Source of the DNA: Ziziphus jujuba
Lineage: Eukaryota; Streptophyta; Magnoliopsida; Rosales; Rhamnaceae
Reading direction: 5' to 3'
DNA: 64,000 nt
NCBI RefSeq assembly: GCF_031755915.1
Contig: NC_083386.1
Location: 7,006,001 to 7,070,000 of the forward strand
Positions 22,877 through 35,873 of this stretch are shown here, piece by piece; position 1 is the first letter of the stretch, and each line of letters starts with the position of its first letter. Both the position numbers and the translations under genes were made by a program. The notes beneath the pieces were generated by a model that was not told where the DNA came from, searched no databases, and was given only the letters and a program-made list of their open reading frames with translations.

Positions 22877-24689
22877 TATTTATATGTATAGTTAATGGGC
22901 ATATACATATATATATATATATATGGAGATGTGTGATGTTATATGAAAATACATAATTATATATATGTGGATATATATGTGTGTGTGTGAATATATATAT
23001 CTATGTACTTGTGCTACATATGTATTTTATATCATTCAAAATTTTGAAGTATATCATATATGTTTTAAATTGTAAGAGATATTGTTATTTGATTTTAATG
23101 TGATTTAAATACATTCGTTATATAGAATTTATTAGATCATATGTGTTCAATATTTAAGAAACTGCTATTTAAATTTATGATGCTAAGTTATGTTGATTTA
23201 GTATATATATTGCCTCATATTTATATTTTGGGTTGTTAAATTATGTATATTTTGTGTTAATTAAATATTTGAAGAATGAATTTTATGTGTTGGATATTTA
23301 ACTAAGTAATTATTTATATTGAAAATGCCAAATTGTGTTGAATTGAATTATTGTGGAAGAGACTAATTTTCTGAAATTAAGATTTAAATTTTATTATGTT
23401 TATTGATGCTAAATGGAAATTTGGTTTATTAAGGAATTCTTGATTTTTATTATTATGATTTAATTGTATTCATTACGTATGAGCAATGTGTTTTCATTTA
23501 ATTAATTGCATACTATTATCAGTGGATTTATGCTGGTGTTATTAAAGAAAAATGTGGGATGGTGATGGTATAATTCCCACGGTGAATTTTGGAAAAATTG
23601 CATATTTTAATAATAAATATGGTTATTTATTTTAGATGCACCCATACATGTACCGGTGTTCTATACTATATGTGTGATTATGATAAGCGCGCAAGTTGTA
23701 ATGTCTCCCGTGAGTTGTCATCAGACCGAGGACAGGCAAGTTTGATATTGGCCATAAGCCGCCCCCCTCCATGGCCGGGATGATGGTTTAAGCAGCGGCG
23801 CTGTCAGGACGCCGAAGCGATCGTATGCAAGTTTCTCTCTTTAACCTCCTGTCAGTCGATGCTCGGGACGCCGGATACCTTCGGGCACCACTGGTATATA
23901 GTATGGTGCATCAAGTATTTTTTATATGTTCGTACATATATTTGTATGTTATATTATTAATATTATACTGTATATACTGCACCATACAGAGGCGGCGAAC
24001 CAATGTGGTCCACGTAGAGCTAGCCTCATAACCATGTTGCCTACGAGTCCAGGGGATCGGACGGCCAATATAGGCAACCATCCTGGTTTGTATTGGTAGC
24101 AAAGTGCCGGTGACAGCTGGAACCATGGATCACGTAGCATGTCAGAAGGTATCGTACGTATCTCCATTACGAGCGTGCATATTTCATTTTATGCTATGGA
24201 TTTTAAGATATGATTTTATGTATTTACGTTATGTTATCTATTTGTGGTTTAATTTCTTACTAATATTCTTAATCGATGTTATTATATTCTTATTACTATT
24301 AATTATATTTGACTATTTATTTCATCATTATTGTCACTGTTATTGGGATTGTTATTATTATTTATAATGATTATTTTTATTGTAATTCCAATTTCTATTA
24401 TTATCATTATTATAATTATAGTTGATATTATTGTTATTATCAATGGTATTTATTAACAAAACTATTATCAAGTATTATCGCACTTGCTATTCTTAGTTAT
24501 TGAGATTTTAGTAAATAATATTGATTATTATTTTTATTTTTATTAACATTATTATGAGATCTTTAATTTTAATTTCGTTATTGTTTTTCTTATTATTACT
24601 ACCATATGGTACCTTCGGATAAGTATCACAGCTTACAGGCAAGAAAGATAGCCGTCGGGCAAGTATAATAGTCCTCGGACAAGTGGTAG

Positions 24690-24812
24690 CCTTTGGGTAG
24701 GTGAGATAGCCCTCAGGCAAGTTGCATTAATATATGTATGGGAATATGACAGCCCTAAGGCAAGTTACATCAATATATGTATGGGAATATAATAGCCCTC
24801 AGGCAAGTTACA
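24690..24812. repeat. Tandem repeat of about 43 bp (CCCTCAGGCAAGTT units)
   Basis: Three units share GCCCT(C/A)AGGCAAGTT(A/G)CAT followed by AATATATGTATGGGAATAT. Degenerate single units (GGACAAGT, GGGCAAGTA) precede from 24615. Confidence 0.85.
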
Positions 24813-25591
24813 TCAATACCATCATCATTGAAACGTTTGTTATAGTTTTTTCTTGATTGTGAATGTGATGTTGTTTTACCTTTCTTTCTATGTTACGCAT
24901 TGGCATATTTGTAAAATGATATTTAAAGTGTATTTGACATGTGTAGTACTAAGGGGGTGGTGTGGGCGGACGCGAATCTATGATGGTATATCTTAATTGG
25001 TTATTTACTAAATTAATTCCATTATATGCCTTTTATATAATTTGTTATCGAAGTGCTGCCAGTTGTGGAACTTAAATTGTACTAATGTGGGAGGAATAAG
25101 GTGGTGTATATAGAAGTGTATTTTCAGTGCAGGAAAATTGTGGTAAGTCCAACCCTTAGGGGAGTTCTGCCGGATTTTCCATTGGAGGATCTGGTAGGGT
25201 TTCCCTCGGATCAGGGTTTGTCTAGGGTTCCGATAAGGAATTTTGGACGAGTCCTGACAGAGGAGTGTTGGAAGATGGATTGTACAAGTTGAAAGCTCCT
25301 AATACCTATTGAAAACGTATACAATATTAATATCATATATATATATATATATTTATAATCAATTTCAAATAATATTCATTTTACTTTATTATACTAAGAT
25401 ATATCTTTGATAACCATTGAATTTTATTAATTGTTGGACCTCATCTTTTAAATGAGAATCCAATAATCATAAAAAAATTATATTAGTTTAATAAAATAAA
25501 ATAAATTTTGTTTAAGCCTCATTGTTTATATTTATATATGTGTATATATAATATATATTATAAATTATCTGTATTAATATTATGTACTAAC

Positions 25592-27386
25592 ATTCATATA
25601 TCCTCTTTTGCCAAAATTTGAGCGGACATCCACTTGGAAATATAGAAAAATCTACCAATGCAGCCAAAGGAGGTTTGTCATATATGTCTAAAGTTGTAGC
25701 TAACCGTGGACAACGCTCCAGCAAATGCAATGCAACATCTGCAATATATATGAAATGAGAATTTTTACAATCACACACCCAAAAAAAAAAAGAAAAAATG
25801 GAAGAAGAAACAACAACAACAATAATAGTCTTTTGCACCATAATTGTTAAACATTAAATTGTACAATAAATATAAGGCTGGATCTGATACGAGTTTGATA
25901 ATATATATATATATAAATGAATTCTTACCATAACATTTCATATATAATGCTTGGGCCATGAGTGTTGCAGCATGTATATGATTCTCCGGCAGTATCAAAT
26001 CTTCTAGGGGTGTAACGGAATATAGATAGCGGCCCATTTCGATATAACCATTATAAATGGCCAATGCAGCGGGCATCATGGATGGAACAAGCATGGTTAA
26101 TAATTTCTTGTTCTTTTTAACCATGCATTCAGCTATCTTGATATTTGCATTGTATATAATAGCTGCTGCAAGAGGTGTATAACCTCGAATGTCTTTCATT
26201 TCCAAGTCTTCGGGTGACATTTTCCCCACCAATGTCTCCACGATTTCTGTATGTCCGGCAATCGCCGCGACATAAAGAGCAGTCCTCCCTGCATGTGTGA
26301 TTTTTGTTCTTACTGCATTTGGGTATCGTGTAATAAATTCCTTTATAGCATTTAGATCACCATTCTGAGCAGCTTTGTGGAAGGATGTGTATACTTGGTA
26401 TTGATCTTTTAGAATATTCGCTGCAATTCAAAAAGTATACTGGTTATATTAAACAAATAGTAATTAAATTTAATTTAATATCAAACTCTTATTTAAAATA
26501 TCGATAATTTTATAAAAAAAGAACTTATGCAATCGCTCAATTGAGCCCGATGGATAGGAATAAAAAGCATTTTTGTTTTCCAATTAGATAAATTATTTTA
26601 TCTTATTAAGATTGATGAAAAAAGATCCGTTGTGAGGGAGTTTGAAAATACATATTATATACATATATATATATATATACATAGTTTTCTTCACTCTTGT
26701 ATTTTATTTTAAGTTATTGAAGTTCTTTCTTTCAAGGCATTAAAAATAATTTAAAATTGTTATTTTTTTAATTCTTAAATATAGTTGTTGAATTCAAAAT
26801 TAGATTTCTCAAATATAAAAATGGCACGCTCGTAATAATTTTTTTGGTTATCTAACTCACCTACCTCTCAAAAATTTAATCTTTTATATGAATTTGTTTA
26901 ATTTAATGTAATTGTTCAAAATTATGGTAAATATTTGATTCAAATATACAAGTTAATAAAAAAATAAAATAAAATATTATAAATCATGGTAAAAATTTGA
27001 TTCAAATACACAAGTTAATAAAAAATAAAATAAAATATTATACCTTCGTCGTCGGAGATTATTTTGTCTGTAGATTCTGATTGAGGCTTGAATTTTACTT
27101 CCAAGGTATCCCAAGCTTCTTTAGCAGAAGTTATATTTCTGATCTCAGAGAAAGCATCAGCGTTACAAGAAATTTGGATAACATGGAGGGCAGAGGCATT
27201 CTTGGACCTCCAATACTTGAATTCATCACCATCTTCTGGTTTTGGAGGTTCATCCATTGATTCCACAATGTCCCAAAGATCTTCACCCATCAAGTAGGTT
27301 TTCACCCAAACGCTCCAATCCAGGTAGTTTTCATTGTCAAGAAGTTGATGAACAATTCCAGCTGGGACAACACCTTGACGACTCAT
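25592..27386 (-). pseudogene. Gag-like/ankyrin gene copy B, 3'-truncated (no PGG domain)
   Basis: Three exons on the minus strand: 27386-27044 (ATG start, Gag-like domain, 114 residues plus one base), 26420-25929 (492 bp, ankyrin repeats) and 25738-25592 (147 bp, 9 bp longer than in A and D). All frames are open, splice sites are GT/AG and intron phases match copy D. Exon 1 has the DUF4219/UBN2 features YLDWSVWVKTYLMGEDLW and AKEAWDTLEVKF and differs from D at 8 of 114 residues. Exons 4-7 are absent: intron 3 ends normally (TTTTCAATAG) and the next base belongs to antisense copia 1. If transcribed it would give a soluble protein of about 327 residues with no membrane domain, plus a short foreign tail. 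Whether it is expressed is unknown. Confidence 0.8.
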
Positions 27387-29424
27387 AATTCTAAATATCA
27401 AAAATAAATTAATATTATTAATTATTTTCCTTTTTTTTTTTATTAAAGACACAATGTAGTATGTATGTATATATATATATATATGCATGAATAATAAATA
27501 ACTATTACAATATTGATTGATTTGTAATATAGCTAATAAAGAAAATTGTTTATGATCAAAATGCATGAGCCTAATTTAATCAAGATGGATTTCCATGTGA
27601 TGATAATGAAAAAAAGATAATATGACTAAGTGCCTAGCTAAAGTTAAAAATATATTTGAAAAAAAAAAAAAAAAACAGAAAACTGAAAACATCAATGTTA
27701 CCAAATGGACACTACTAGTGCAACGAAAGTTGAAATCTTACATTGCGAGCAATGACGATGTCCCAATAAATGAAGTTGCAGGTCTACAAACTGTTTGTAG
27801 AAAGTTTAAAAAACAAATGCAGTTTGGAGCTCTCTCAGCTGCAAAAAAGAAACCGAATTCTTTTAGGGAAAAATGCACAAAACCACTTACACATATTTAC
27901 ACATTTTATTTTTTATTTTTTATCATCTATATATATATATATATATATATAAATCCTTGGCGTGGTACAAAAGGCGGGATCGGATTAAAAGACGATTCTC
28001 TACAGTAAAAAAAGTAAAATTGAGGAAACCAAGAAAAGAACAAAGGAAATATGCAAACTAGAGATTGAAGGATTTTTTTTTTTTTGCCCCTTAAATTCCA
28101 AAAAGGGAATGGAAGAGTAGAAGAAGAGAACAAATAAAAATTTATGCTTATAAATATTATATATAGAGAAGCAATATTTCTCTGAACAATAAATTATATG
28201 GTTCAACAAGTTTTCTTTTTCATTTTTTTCTAATATCAAGGATGAAAGAATTTGAACTCGATTGAGAAAACAGTAGATTTTATTGCACTAGCAGTCCCCA
28301 CAAGGACATCCATATGAGTTATCCTATAAGTTCATGCTTGACTTTATTTATAAGGAAAAAAAAAAGGTTATAAAAAGTAGATTTGTGGATAAAATAAAAT
28401 TAAAAAAAAAAAATCCCCTGACTGTATCTCTATGGAGGCACATATACTCTAGTAGTAGTAGTGGTAGTCCTCCATAGTGCGCAAACCTTTTTTTTGGTGA
28501 ACCAACAGTCCACAAGCTTTGCTTACTCTTTAGGCTATAGACTATATTAATTTGGCATTCACCAAAACAAAAAGCCTTGTTCATAAATTGTAGCCAAATT
28601 AATCTCACTCATATACCATGCAAAAAGCATAGTATATGACCAATATAAAACTTTCTAAATATAAAACAACTTATTGTGAAGCTCTTTAAACATTGTTCTG
28701 TTGAGATTTTTCTTTAAAAATATTTCCTTTTTGTACAAGAAATAATTTTTTTCTTTTTAATTTTTTTTATTTCTTCTTTGTTAAGTATTGATACATTATT
28801 TGTCTCCCTCACCCCATATAAATAAATAAAAAGTAGTATTGCTATCTTACTTAGAGCCAGTGATAGAGTTTATATCATATACAGTATAATTATGTCCTAG
28901 TGCATTAGAATCTATGCGTAAAATATTCTTTTCTCCATATTTTATTATGGTATCAAAACTTTTTACTTTTTCATTGTTGAAATGATGATTTTTGAAAAGA
29001 GAAAGCATATTCGAAAGAGAAATCTAATAGGAGAAATTAATTACTTAGGACAAGAACAAATCATGGTTAAAATTGTTAAGAAACTTAGCTAAAGATTTAT
29101 TACATAAAAAGAATAGTTTTGCAGCAGGAATATATATATATATATATATTATGTTTCTACTCGTTTCTAGTAAATGTATCTATTTTTACACACACACACA
29201 CACACAATCTCAACACCTAATGAAATTATTGCAGATTGAAGTGGCTCAACATTTTGGTTAAATTACCAATATCCTCATATTAGTTGCTTTAAGTGCTAGT
29301 TTTTAATCATATATTGATGTGAAGATGTATGATTAATTTGGGGAAAATTAGAAATTCTAGCATCCTATGAAACAAATAGTCATTTTCCATTGATTTTGTA
29401 ATTCAATGGGAAAAAAATGTTAGA
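27387..29424 (-). other. Upstream region of copy B, no gene
   Basis: This sequence is homologous, on the same strand, to 57872-58930 upstream of copy D and, inverted, to 1600-3400 upstream of copy A. It has poly-A/T tracts, AT and CA microsatellites (29190-29206) and the family segment CCTTGGCGTGGTACAAAAGG near 27955. The last 470 bp (28961-29429) are duplicated at 37809-38271. No coding frame of interest. Confidence 0.65.
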
Positions 29425-29429
29425 ATGTA

Positions 29430-31852
29430 TGACAGGACCCGCCCTGGGGATCCTTCCAGGATCTCCCTGGTGGTCCCACCTGGTGAAGTACCACTGGACA
29501 ATTCCTAAGAATATCCAATGGAACTCCACTTGATACGTGGACAACCAACACAAGTAATATCAATAATATCCCAACATATAAACATAAATAAATCCACAAC
29601 AACATAAAAGTCCACAACCGGCCTAAGGTACTATAGGCCATAACCAAAACATAAATACCGTGGCCTCTACAGAGTCCCAAATTTAATATCAGAGCATTCT
29701 AAGAGTGTTAACGAAGTCTGACAAATAAGTAATAAACGAGTCTGAAAAGATAAGATAAGATAAGAAAAGATAAATACTGCTGTTGTCGCGGAAGAACGAA
29801 GTAACGAACGGTGCGCGAGGTAGATTGCTACTAACTGCCTGAGCCTAGGGGAACGAATTTTAAACAAATGAAACGTGAGATGAGGAAATCTCAGTGAGTG
29901 GCATAGTATAATAGGAAAATAATAATTTACTTCAGTAAAAGCTTTCTCTCAAGACCTCTCATTCCTCTCGTTAGAAAAGTTCCTCGTTTAAAATCATTTC
30001 ACAAAACTCAAACTTGTACCCCATTCAATATCATAAATCATAATTTAACCGTCAAGCTCAACCGCTTGTTTAAATATTTCAAAATTTTCAAATCGTCATT
30101 TCATACGAAAACCAGAAATACCACAGTGAAATATATTCACCATAAACCAATTGTAAGCACATAAAATTATAAAATATTTGATCGTGCTTAAAATTATATG
30201 ATTTTCAATCTGGTTTCTTAAACCAAATAGTTTCCAAAATGATTTAAAATCTCAATTTAATTACCAAGATATTTAAATACCACAAGTCCATTTATGGACC
30301 CATTAAAATTGAAAATCACTTAAAATATTCTCAAAAAATCATATAAAAATAACACATATATGTGAAGCAAATATTTATATACGCATAAAACAACATTCCA
30401 ATCAAATGATATATATACGTAAAATATTTAAACCACATATATACTATACTATATACCCAAATCATTTAAAAATAATATAACCACTCACAGTACAGATGCT
30501 GCTAAACTTTGCTCTCCTGCAGGCTCAACTCTTGTCTCAATACCAGTGCCTGTCATAATATAAAAATATTTCTCAGGCTCCAATAACTAAACTAAAGGCA
30601 TTATTATAACCCAAATGCTTTACAATAATTTATTGAACTCTAAAATTTTTGAAATTGGACACCGGGCGGTCCAATTATACCGTGTCCCCTTCGAACCCGG
30701 TATCCAAATTAGGGCTTTTTGCCCTAAGCCTAATTTTTCGCAATTGACCCACCAAACAGGTTCCAATAATATCTAATTGCACTAATCCAACTCCAATTTC
30801 AACTGATTTGACCAATTGTTGTCCAAACACAATCTAATTTTATCCGAAAGATTAATAAAATAACACGAAAATAGAAAAATTACCAAACGATCTCCAAAAT
30901 TCACAAATTTTATGTCTATGGAAAGCCCAAGAGACAAGGAGTTCACCAGTGGCCTTACCTTGGTCTGGTGACTCCTCAGGTGGCCAGAAAATCGAGGTAT
31001 AGTTTCGACCGAGTTTAAACTTGAGGGATCTCTCAAACGGTGGGGATTATGGGCAATCTAACCCCAGAAATGGACTCAGAGAGGTTGAAAATGGTGGGAT
31101 AGAGGTATGGGTTGAGCTGGGTTGGCCGGAAAACACAAGAAAAGAGGAGAGAGAAAAGTTTCGGCCGTCGGGCTTCTCCGGCCCAATCTGGACGCGTCCG
31201 GCGACTGGAGGCAGTAAAATTTTACAGCCGAGCTCGTCTCTATCTCCCGCTCCTCTCTGGCTAGAGCATGTAGCAAGGTGGTGGCCGAAATTAAAAAAAA
31301 GGGCAAGAACCCGAGAGGGAGTAAGGAAGGGAAAGGAAGAAGAAGAAGAAAGAAGAAGGGGCCCATGGCCCTTTTTTCCCACATGGGGGAAAGGAGAAAA
31401 AAAGAAAAAAAGAAAAGAAAAAGAAAGAAAAAGAAATAAAAAGAAAATAAAGTAAAATAATTAAATAATAATAAAAATAATATTATTATATAAAATAACA
31501 ATAATAAATAATATGGTATTAAGCATGGTTGACATGTGGCATCTCATCATGGTGACACATGGTCACATTTATTAAGCCACACGTGGTACATTGTTACATG
31601 TTTAAAAATAATATTAAAATAATACAGTGTTTGAAAAATTTTACAGGTCCATAATTTTCGAACCATATGTCCAAATCGGACGTGCCACTAGTCTACGGAC
31701 TCATATCGATGAGTACTTTGTAACGGTACCTCAGTCAACCTAGAATTCCATCCGAGTCAAAAAGTCAACTTTTGACCCCTTCGGTCAACGGTCAACGGTC
31801 AACCTCGGTCAAAGTTGGAAAATTTCCGTTGTACTTCGGGCGGGGTGTTACA
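29430..31852 (-). repeat. Left LTR of E3
   Basis: 2423 bp, TGACAGGACCCGCCCTGGGG to GGCGGGGTGTTACA. It belongs to a subfamily distinct from the E1 LTR in its first 1.2 kb but shares the final GC-rich and GTCAA-rich part. Confidence 0.93.
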
Positions 31853-32372
31853 ATTTTCCCCCCTTACAAAAATTTCATCCTCAAAATTTTGTACGTCACA
31901 GAACGCATAAGAATATTGGTTGCGAATTTATGCCTCGAGCTTCCACATTGTTTTCTCGACTAGATTAATTCACCACGAGACTTTTGACTTGAGAAAATAG
32001 CCTTATTGACCCATACGCATTCTTCATGACTTAAAATCTGCACTGGTTGCTCCTTAGATGATAAGTCTTCGATGTCCTTTCGTAGCAACAATACGTGAAT
32101 TACGCTGCATACCCATGTCTGCTTTCCCAAAAATACTAACTTGTATACCACCAAAACCAATTCTTCCCATAACCCCTTAGAAACTAAGATAACGAGAACT
32201 TAGTTCTCTCAATCAACCAAAGCGTACGACTCTCTTCTACGAAGATAATTTCAAAAACTTAATCTCGGACTCGAATTCAAGATCTTTTCCATCCATGTCG
32301 GCTTAACTCATTGTTGATCTTGAGCGGTCTTCAAACTCTCTCGGATGACCTTCACCTTATTCATAGTCATCC
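31853..32372 (-). pseudogene. E3 chromodomain/integrase C-terminal relic
   Basis: Minus-strand fragments such as PVQILSHEECVWVNKAI align with PVQILDREERTLRNKTI of E1, and the upstream GPY/F-like part is recognisable with many stops. The relic is cut at 32372 by the solo LTR 32373-35342 and continues after it. Confidence 0.75.
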
Positions 32373-35342
32373 TGTCAGGACCCGTCCAAAGTTCCCCACC
32401 GGAACCCTAGACAAGCCCTGATCCCAGGGAAACCCTACCGGACCCTTCTGTGGAAGATCCGGCAGAACCTCCCCTAAGGGATGGACTTACCACAAAATTC
32501 CCTGCACTGAAAACACACTTCTATAATTGTCCCCTTATTCCTCCCACAGTACTACAAACTGGTTCCACAAATTTCAGCACCCAAAATAAAAATACAGTAA
32601 TCTAGTGCAATACAAATACATAAGTGTCCCATACAGTATACAGAGCTTTATGAAATACTACAAAGTATCGAATACAGCAAGACTGAAAGAAATAATACAA
32701 CTGCAGTAAAAGAAGAACAAGGTACTGCACGAACTAATACAGCAAGGAAGATCAAGTCCGCTCCGGGTGAACACCGACAACCTGGTACCTAGAGGAACGG
32801 AATTTAAGAGTGTGAGATGCTAATTATCTCAGTGAGCGACCCTACTACTATCCAATATAATACCACGGTAATAGGTATATAAATAATAATTATTTGAAAA
32901 TAATATTTTCTCTCAAAACCCTTACAATTCTCTCAGTTGGAAAGGTTCCCATTTTAAAACATTTTCACAAAACCCTTTATTCATATTCCCCGAAAACCAA
33001 GACATCAAATAAATATCCGAACAGTAAATATTAATTTTAAATCCAATACAGTTTTAAAACATTTTATTTTTAAAACACAGTTCCGAAATCAGTTGATGCA
33101 CCCACTATATACCAGTGGCGTCAACAGTACCCAGCGTCCCGAGGTACCGCCAGACAGGAGGTTATAGAGAGAAACCGGCATACGGTCGCGTGGCGTCCCA
33201 CTGCACCGCTGCTAACCTGGTGTCCCGGCCAAAGGGGGGTGGCCGCCCTCTCCGATGGCATCCACAGGACACCCTCATAATATCAACCGCGCGCTACTCA
33301 CACCCACCTGCGCGCTAATCACAATCGTGTGCACACTAACCATATCACATATAAACAGAACACTAGTACGTGCACGGTGCATCCAAAAATCATAAAATCC
33401 ACATGTTTAAATTATATAACAAATTTCACATTTTTCATAAACATAGCGGGCATAGTCCATCCGCTTGAACCTGGAAATTCTCCGTAATTTCTTTATAATC
33501 AACACCATAAATTCCATGATTTTCAAATCCACCAACTACCAAAATCCACCAATTCAAATATCCACATTTTCTCAATAGCATAAATAATTCTCGAAATATA
33601 ATAATCAAATCTCATAATATTCCATGGGCATATTTTATAAAAATTGAAATCACCAACATAACCAAATATTTTCCTTGAAATATTTGAAAATCAAATTGTG
33701 CCCAATTTACCATTAAAACCACACCAATTTCAAAATCCTCAAAACCATAAAATAATTTCACATGGCATAAATTTGTAAAATACACATTTTCTTAAATCCA
33801 ATAAATTCACAAATAATTCCACAATAAATTAAATAAATATTTGGCACATAGAAATTAAATTCCAAATATTTAAATCACACACATATTATATTCACAAATT
33901 AAATTCCCCAAAATTAATTTGAAGGTGGATCACTCACCTTGTGCACGTATCTCAATCAAGATCCTCCGCAGGATCGACTCCGCTACTCGCACGTGCACCT
34001 AAAACATCCACAGTACCAAACCACAAATATTAATATTTTATTCGGGTAATCCCCAAATGGGTACCCGGGGAGCGAACACCAACGATAACTAAAATTTACG
34101 AATTATATACCGAATCGAAGCTCGAGTGATGCTAATCACAGATCCGGTCTTAATTTTCGATGATCGTACTCGACGTGGTCGAAATTTTATCGGGAAGCTT
34201 TTCGGGTTTCGGCTCCGCAATTCTCCCAAACTATCCCGAACTGGCGGAAACGGAAGCCGGATTCAGGTTCAGGAGGTCGAACATAGCGGACTGGAGCCGG
34301 CCGGAATTTCGGGTACTCGCTGGAACAGTGTTTTCTGGCGTGCGTGCGGTGGCCGTTGGCTGTGAAATTTTGCAGTCTAGTAGATCTTGATGAGAGCAAC
34401 CCAACGGGACCGGCGGTGAGCAAAACGGAGGTTGGACCGCGGAGCAATCTCGGTTTGAAGATTTCCGACCCCTCGCCGGAAAACGCTCCGATCCCGGCGC
34501 GTCGGTGGTCCGATGGCCGTGATTTTTGGTGGGTCGACCGGACTTGAGGAGAGGATCAAGGCTGTCAGGCGCGTGTGGCTGGAAAATGGCCGGAACAGTG
34601 CCGATTCGCGGTGGCCGGCGGTGGAGGGGGAAAAATCGCCGCCAAACTTCGGACGTCTGATCCAGGCGCGTCCGGCGGCCGTTCGCCGTGAAATTTGGAG
34701 GTTTTGCCGGAAATGAGGTGGAAAATCTGGCTGGCCGGTGCGTGTACAGTAACTAGGCCGGAAAACTTGAAAATCTCCGGTGGCCGGCGACTCTCTCTCT
34801 CTCTCTTTCTCTCTCCTCTCTCTCTTTCTCTCTCTTCCCCGAGAGTTTTAACAAATAAAAACCCCTGTGTGACACTGTTCATGCCATGTGGACCAATCAG
34901 AAGCTGACACGTGGCTTTACTGTGCACCTAAGCCAGATATATTAAAATAATACGGTACCCGGCGAATTTCAAACATTCGTAACTTTTTAACCACATGTCC
35001 GATTTAAGCGTGCCGCTAGTCTATGAACTCGTATCGACGAGTACTTTACAACCATATAAGAGTCAACTCAAAATTACATCACAAGAAAAAGTCAACTCCC
35101 GGCACCTTTTGGACAGTTTGCACTTCAACTTGTTTCGTCCATAACTTTCAAACCGTAGCTCCGTTTCCGACGTGCTACTAGTCTACGAACTCAGGGCGTC
35201 ATGCACTTCGCCACGGTACCCTGGTCAACTCGAAATTCCCACCGAGTCAAAAAGTCAACTTTTGACCCCTTTGGTCAATGGTCAACGGTCAACCTCGGTC
35301 AACGTGCACGGATTCCGGTGCGATTCGGGACGGGGTGTTACA
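32373..35342 (-). mobile_element. Solo gypsy LTR nested in E3, TSD CATCC
   Basis: From TGTCAGGACCCGTCC to GGGACGGGGTGTTACA, 2970 bp, with CATCC at 32368-32372 and 35343-35347. It is close to the E1 LTR but carries an extra AT-rich segment (about 33600-34340) missing from E1. Confidence 0.94.
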
Positions 35343-35701
35343 CATCCGTAGGTGTTCGCATCCAATTTAGGTTGGTCGTCGTATGGTACTTCTCCTCACC
35401 CACTTCACTTCAACATGGTGGAGTTCGACGTTGTCTCTTATATAGAATCTCATACGAAGACACCTCGATGCTCGCTTGGTAGCTAATATTGTAATGAATC
35501 CTATCGATGCCAATTGCTCAATCCAGCTTCTTTCGACATTGCATAATGCACGGTCTCAACATAACTTCCAAGTGTGAATTATGCACTTTGCTTGTCCAAT
35601 GACCTGTGGTGGAAGGCGATGCAGTAGTTAAGTCTTGCTCCAAATGTATCTGTTAATCTTCGTCATAGTTTTGAAGTAAAGCTCTAATCTCAATTAGACG
35701 T

Positions 35702-35873
35702 TGTAACATCCCACATCGGTTGGAAAGGGGCACGAAGCGGTCTTTATAAGGCTGTGGATACCTCTCCCTTCGAGACACGTTTTGACAAAACCTTGAGGCC
35801 AGGGGGGAGAGAGGGAGTGAACTCTGGGCCAAAGAGGACAATATCTTGATGCGGGTGGTACTGGGCTGTTACA
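35702..35873. mobile_element. TRIM-type solo LTR, 172 bp, TSD GACGT
   Basis: TGTAACATCCCACATCGGTT to GGTACTGGGCTGTTACA with GACGT at 35697-35701 and 35874-35878. The interior (TCTTTATAAGGCTGTGGATA, CAAAGAGGACAATATCTTGA) matches the widespread plant terminal-repeat-in-miniature LTR as I remember it. It is nested in the integrase relic of E3. Confidence 0.9.

Larger units (their letters stand above)
21361..25259 (+). mobile_element. Solo gypsy LTR, long variant, inside copia 1
   Basis: Starts TGTAACATCTCATCCCGAA and ends GGACGAGTCCTGACA, 3899 bp, plus orientation. The left flank ends AGAGC and the right flank begins GAGGA; an AGAG(C/G) duplication with one lost base would explain this. The copia reading resumes directly after it. 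It is longer than its relatives because 23920-25000 carries an extra segment shared with the internal regions of E1 and E3, plus tandem repeats. Confidence 0.85.
19184..25309 (+). mobile_element. Copia 1: Ty1/copia element, 3'-truncated and split by a solo LTR
   Basis: The homology with block D breaks at about 19184, where a short LTR begins (GGAATAATGCCAGCTCAGC) and ends with TGTCA at 19468. A primer binding site (TATCAGAGC at 19472-19480) follows. Then come gag (19489-20480), a protease remnant (LDSGATNHVAADGD near 21055-21096) and a GAG-pre-integrase region (SLLSISQLTRDNGLV near 21250). The solo LTR 21361-25259 interrupts that region, which resumes at 25260 (VLEDGLYKLKAP). Integrase, reverse transcriptase, RNase H and the 3' LTR are missing: the element ends at about 25309, joined to the exon 4 border of ANK copy B. 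Left boundary uncertain by about 5 bp. Confidence 0.88.
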
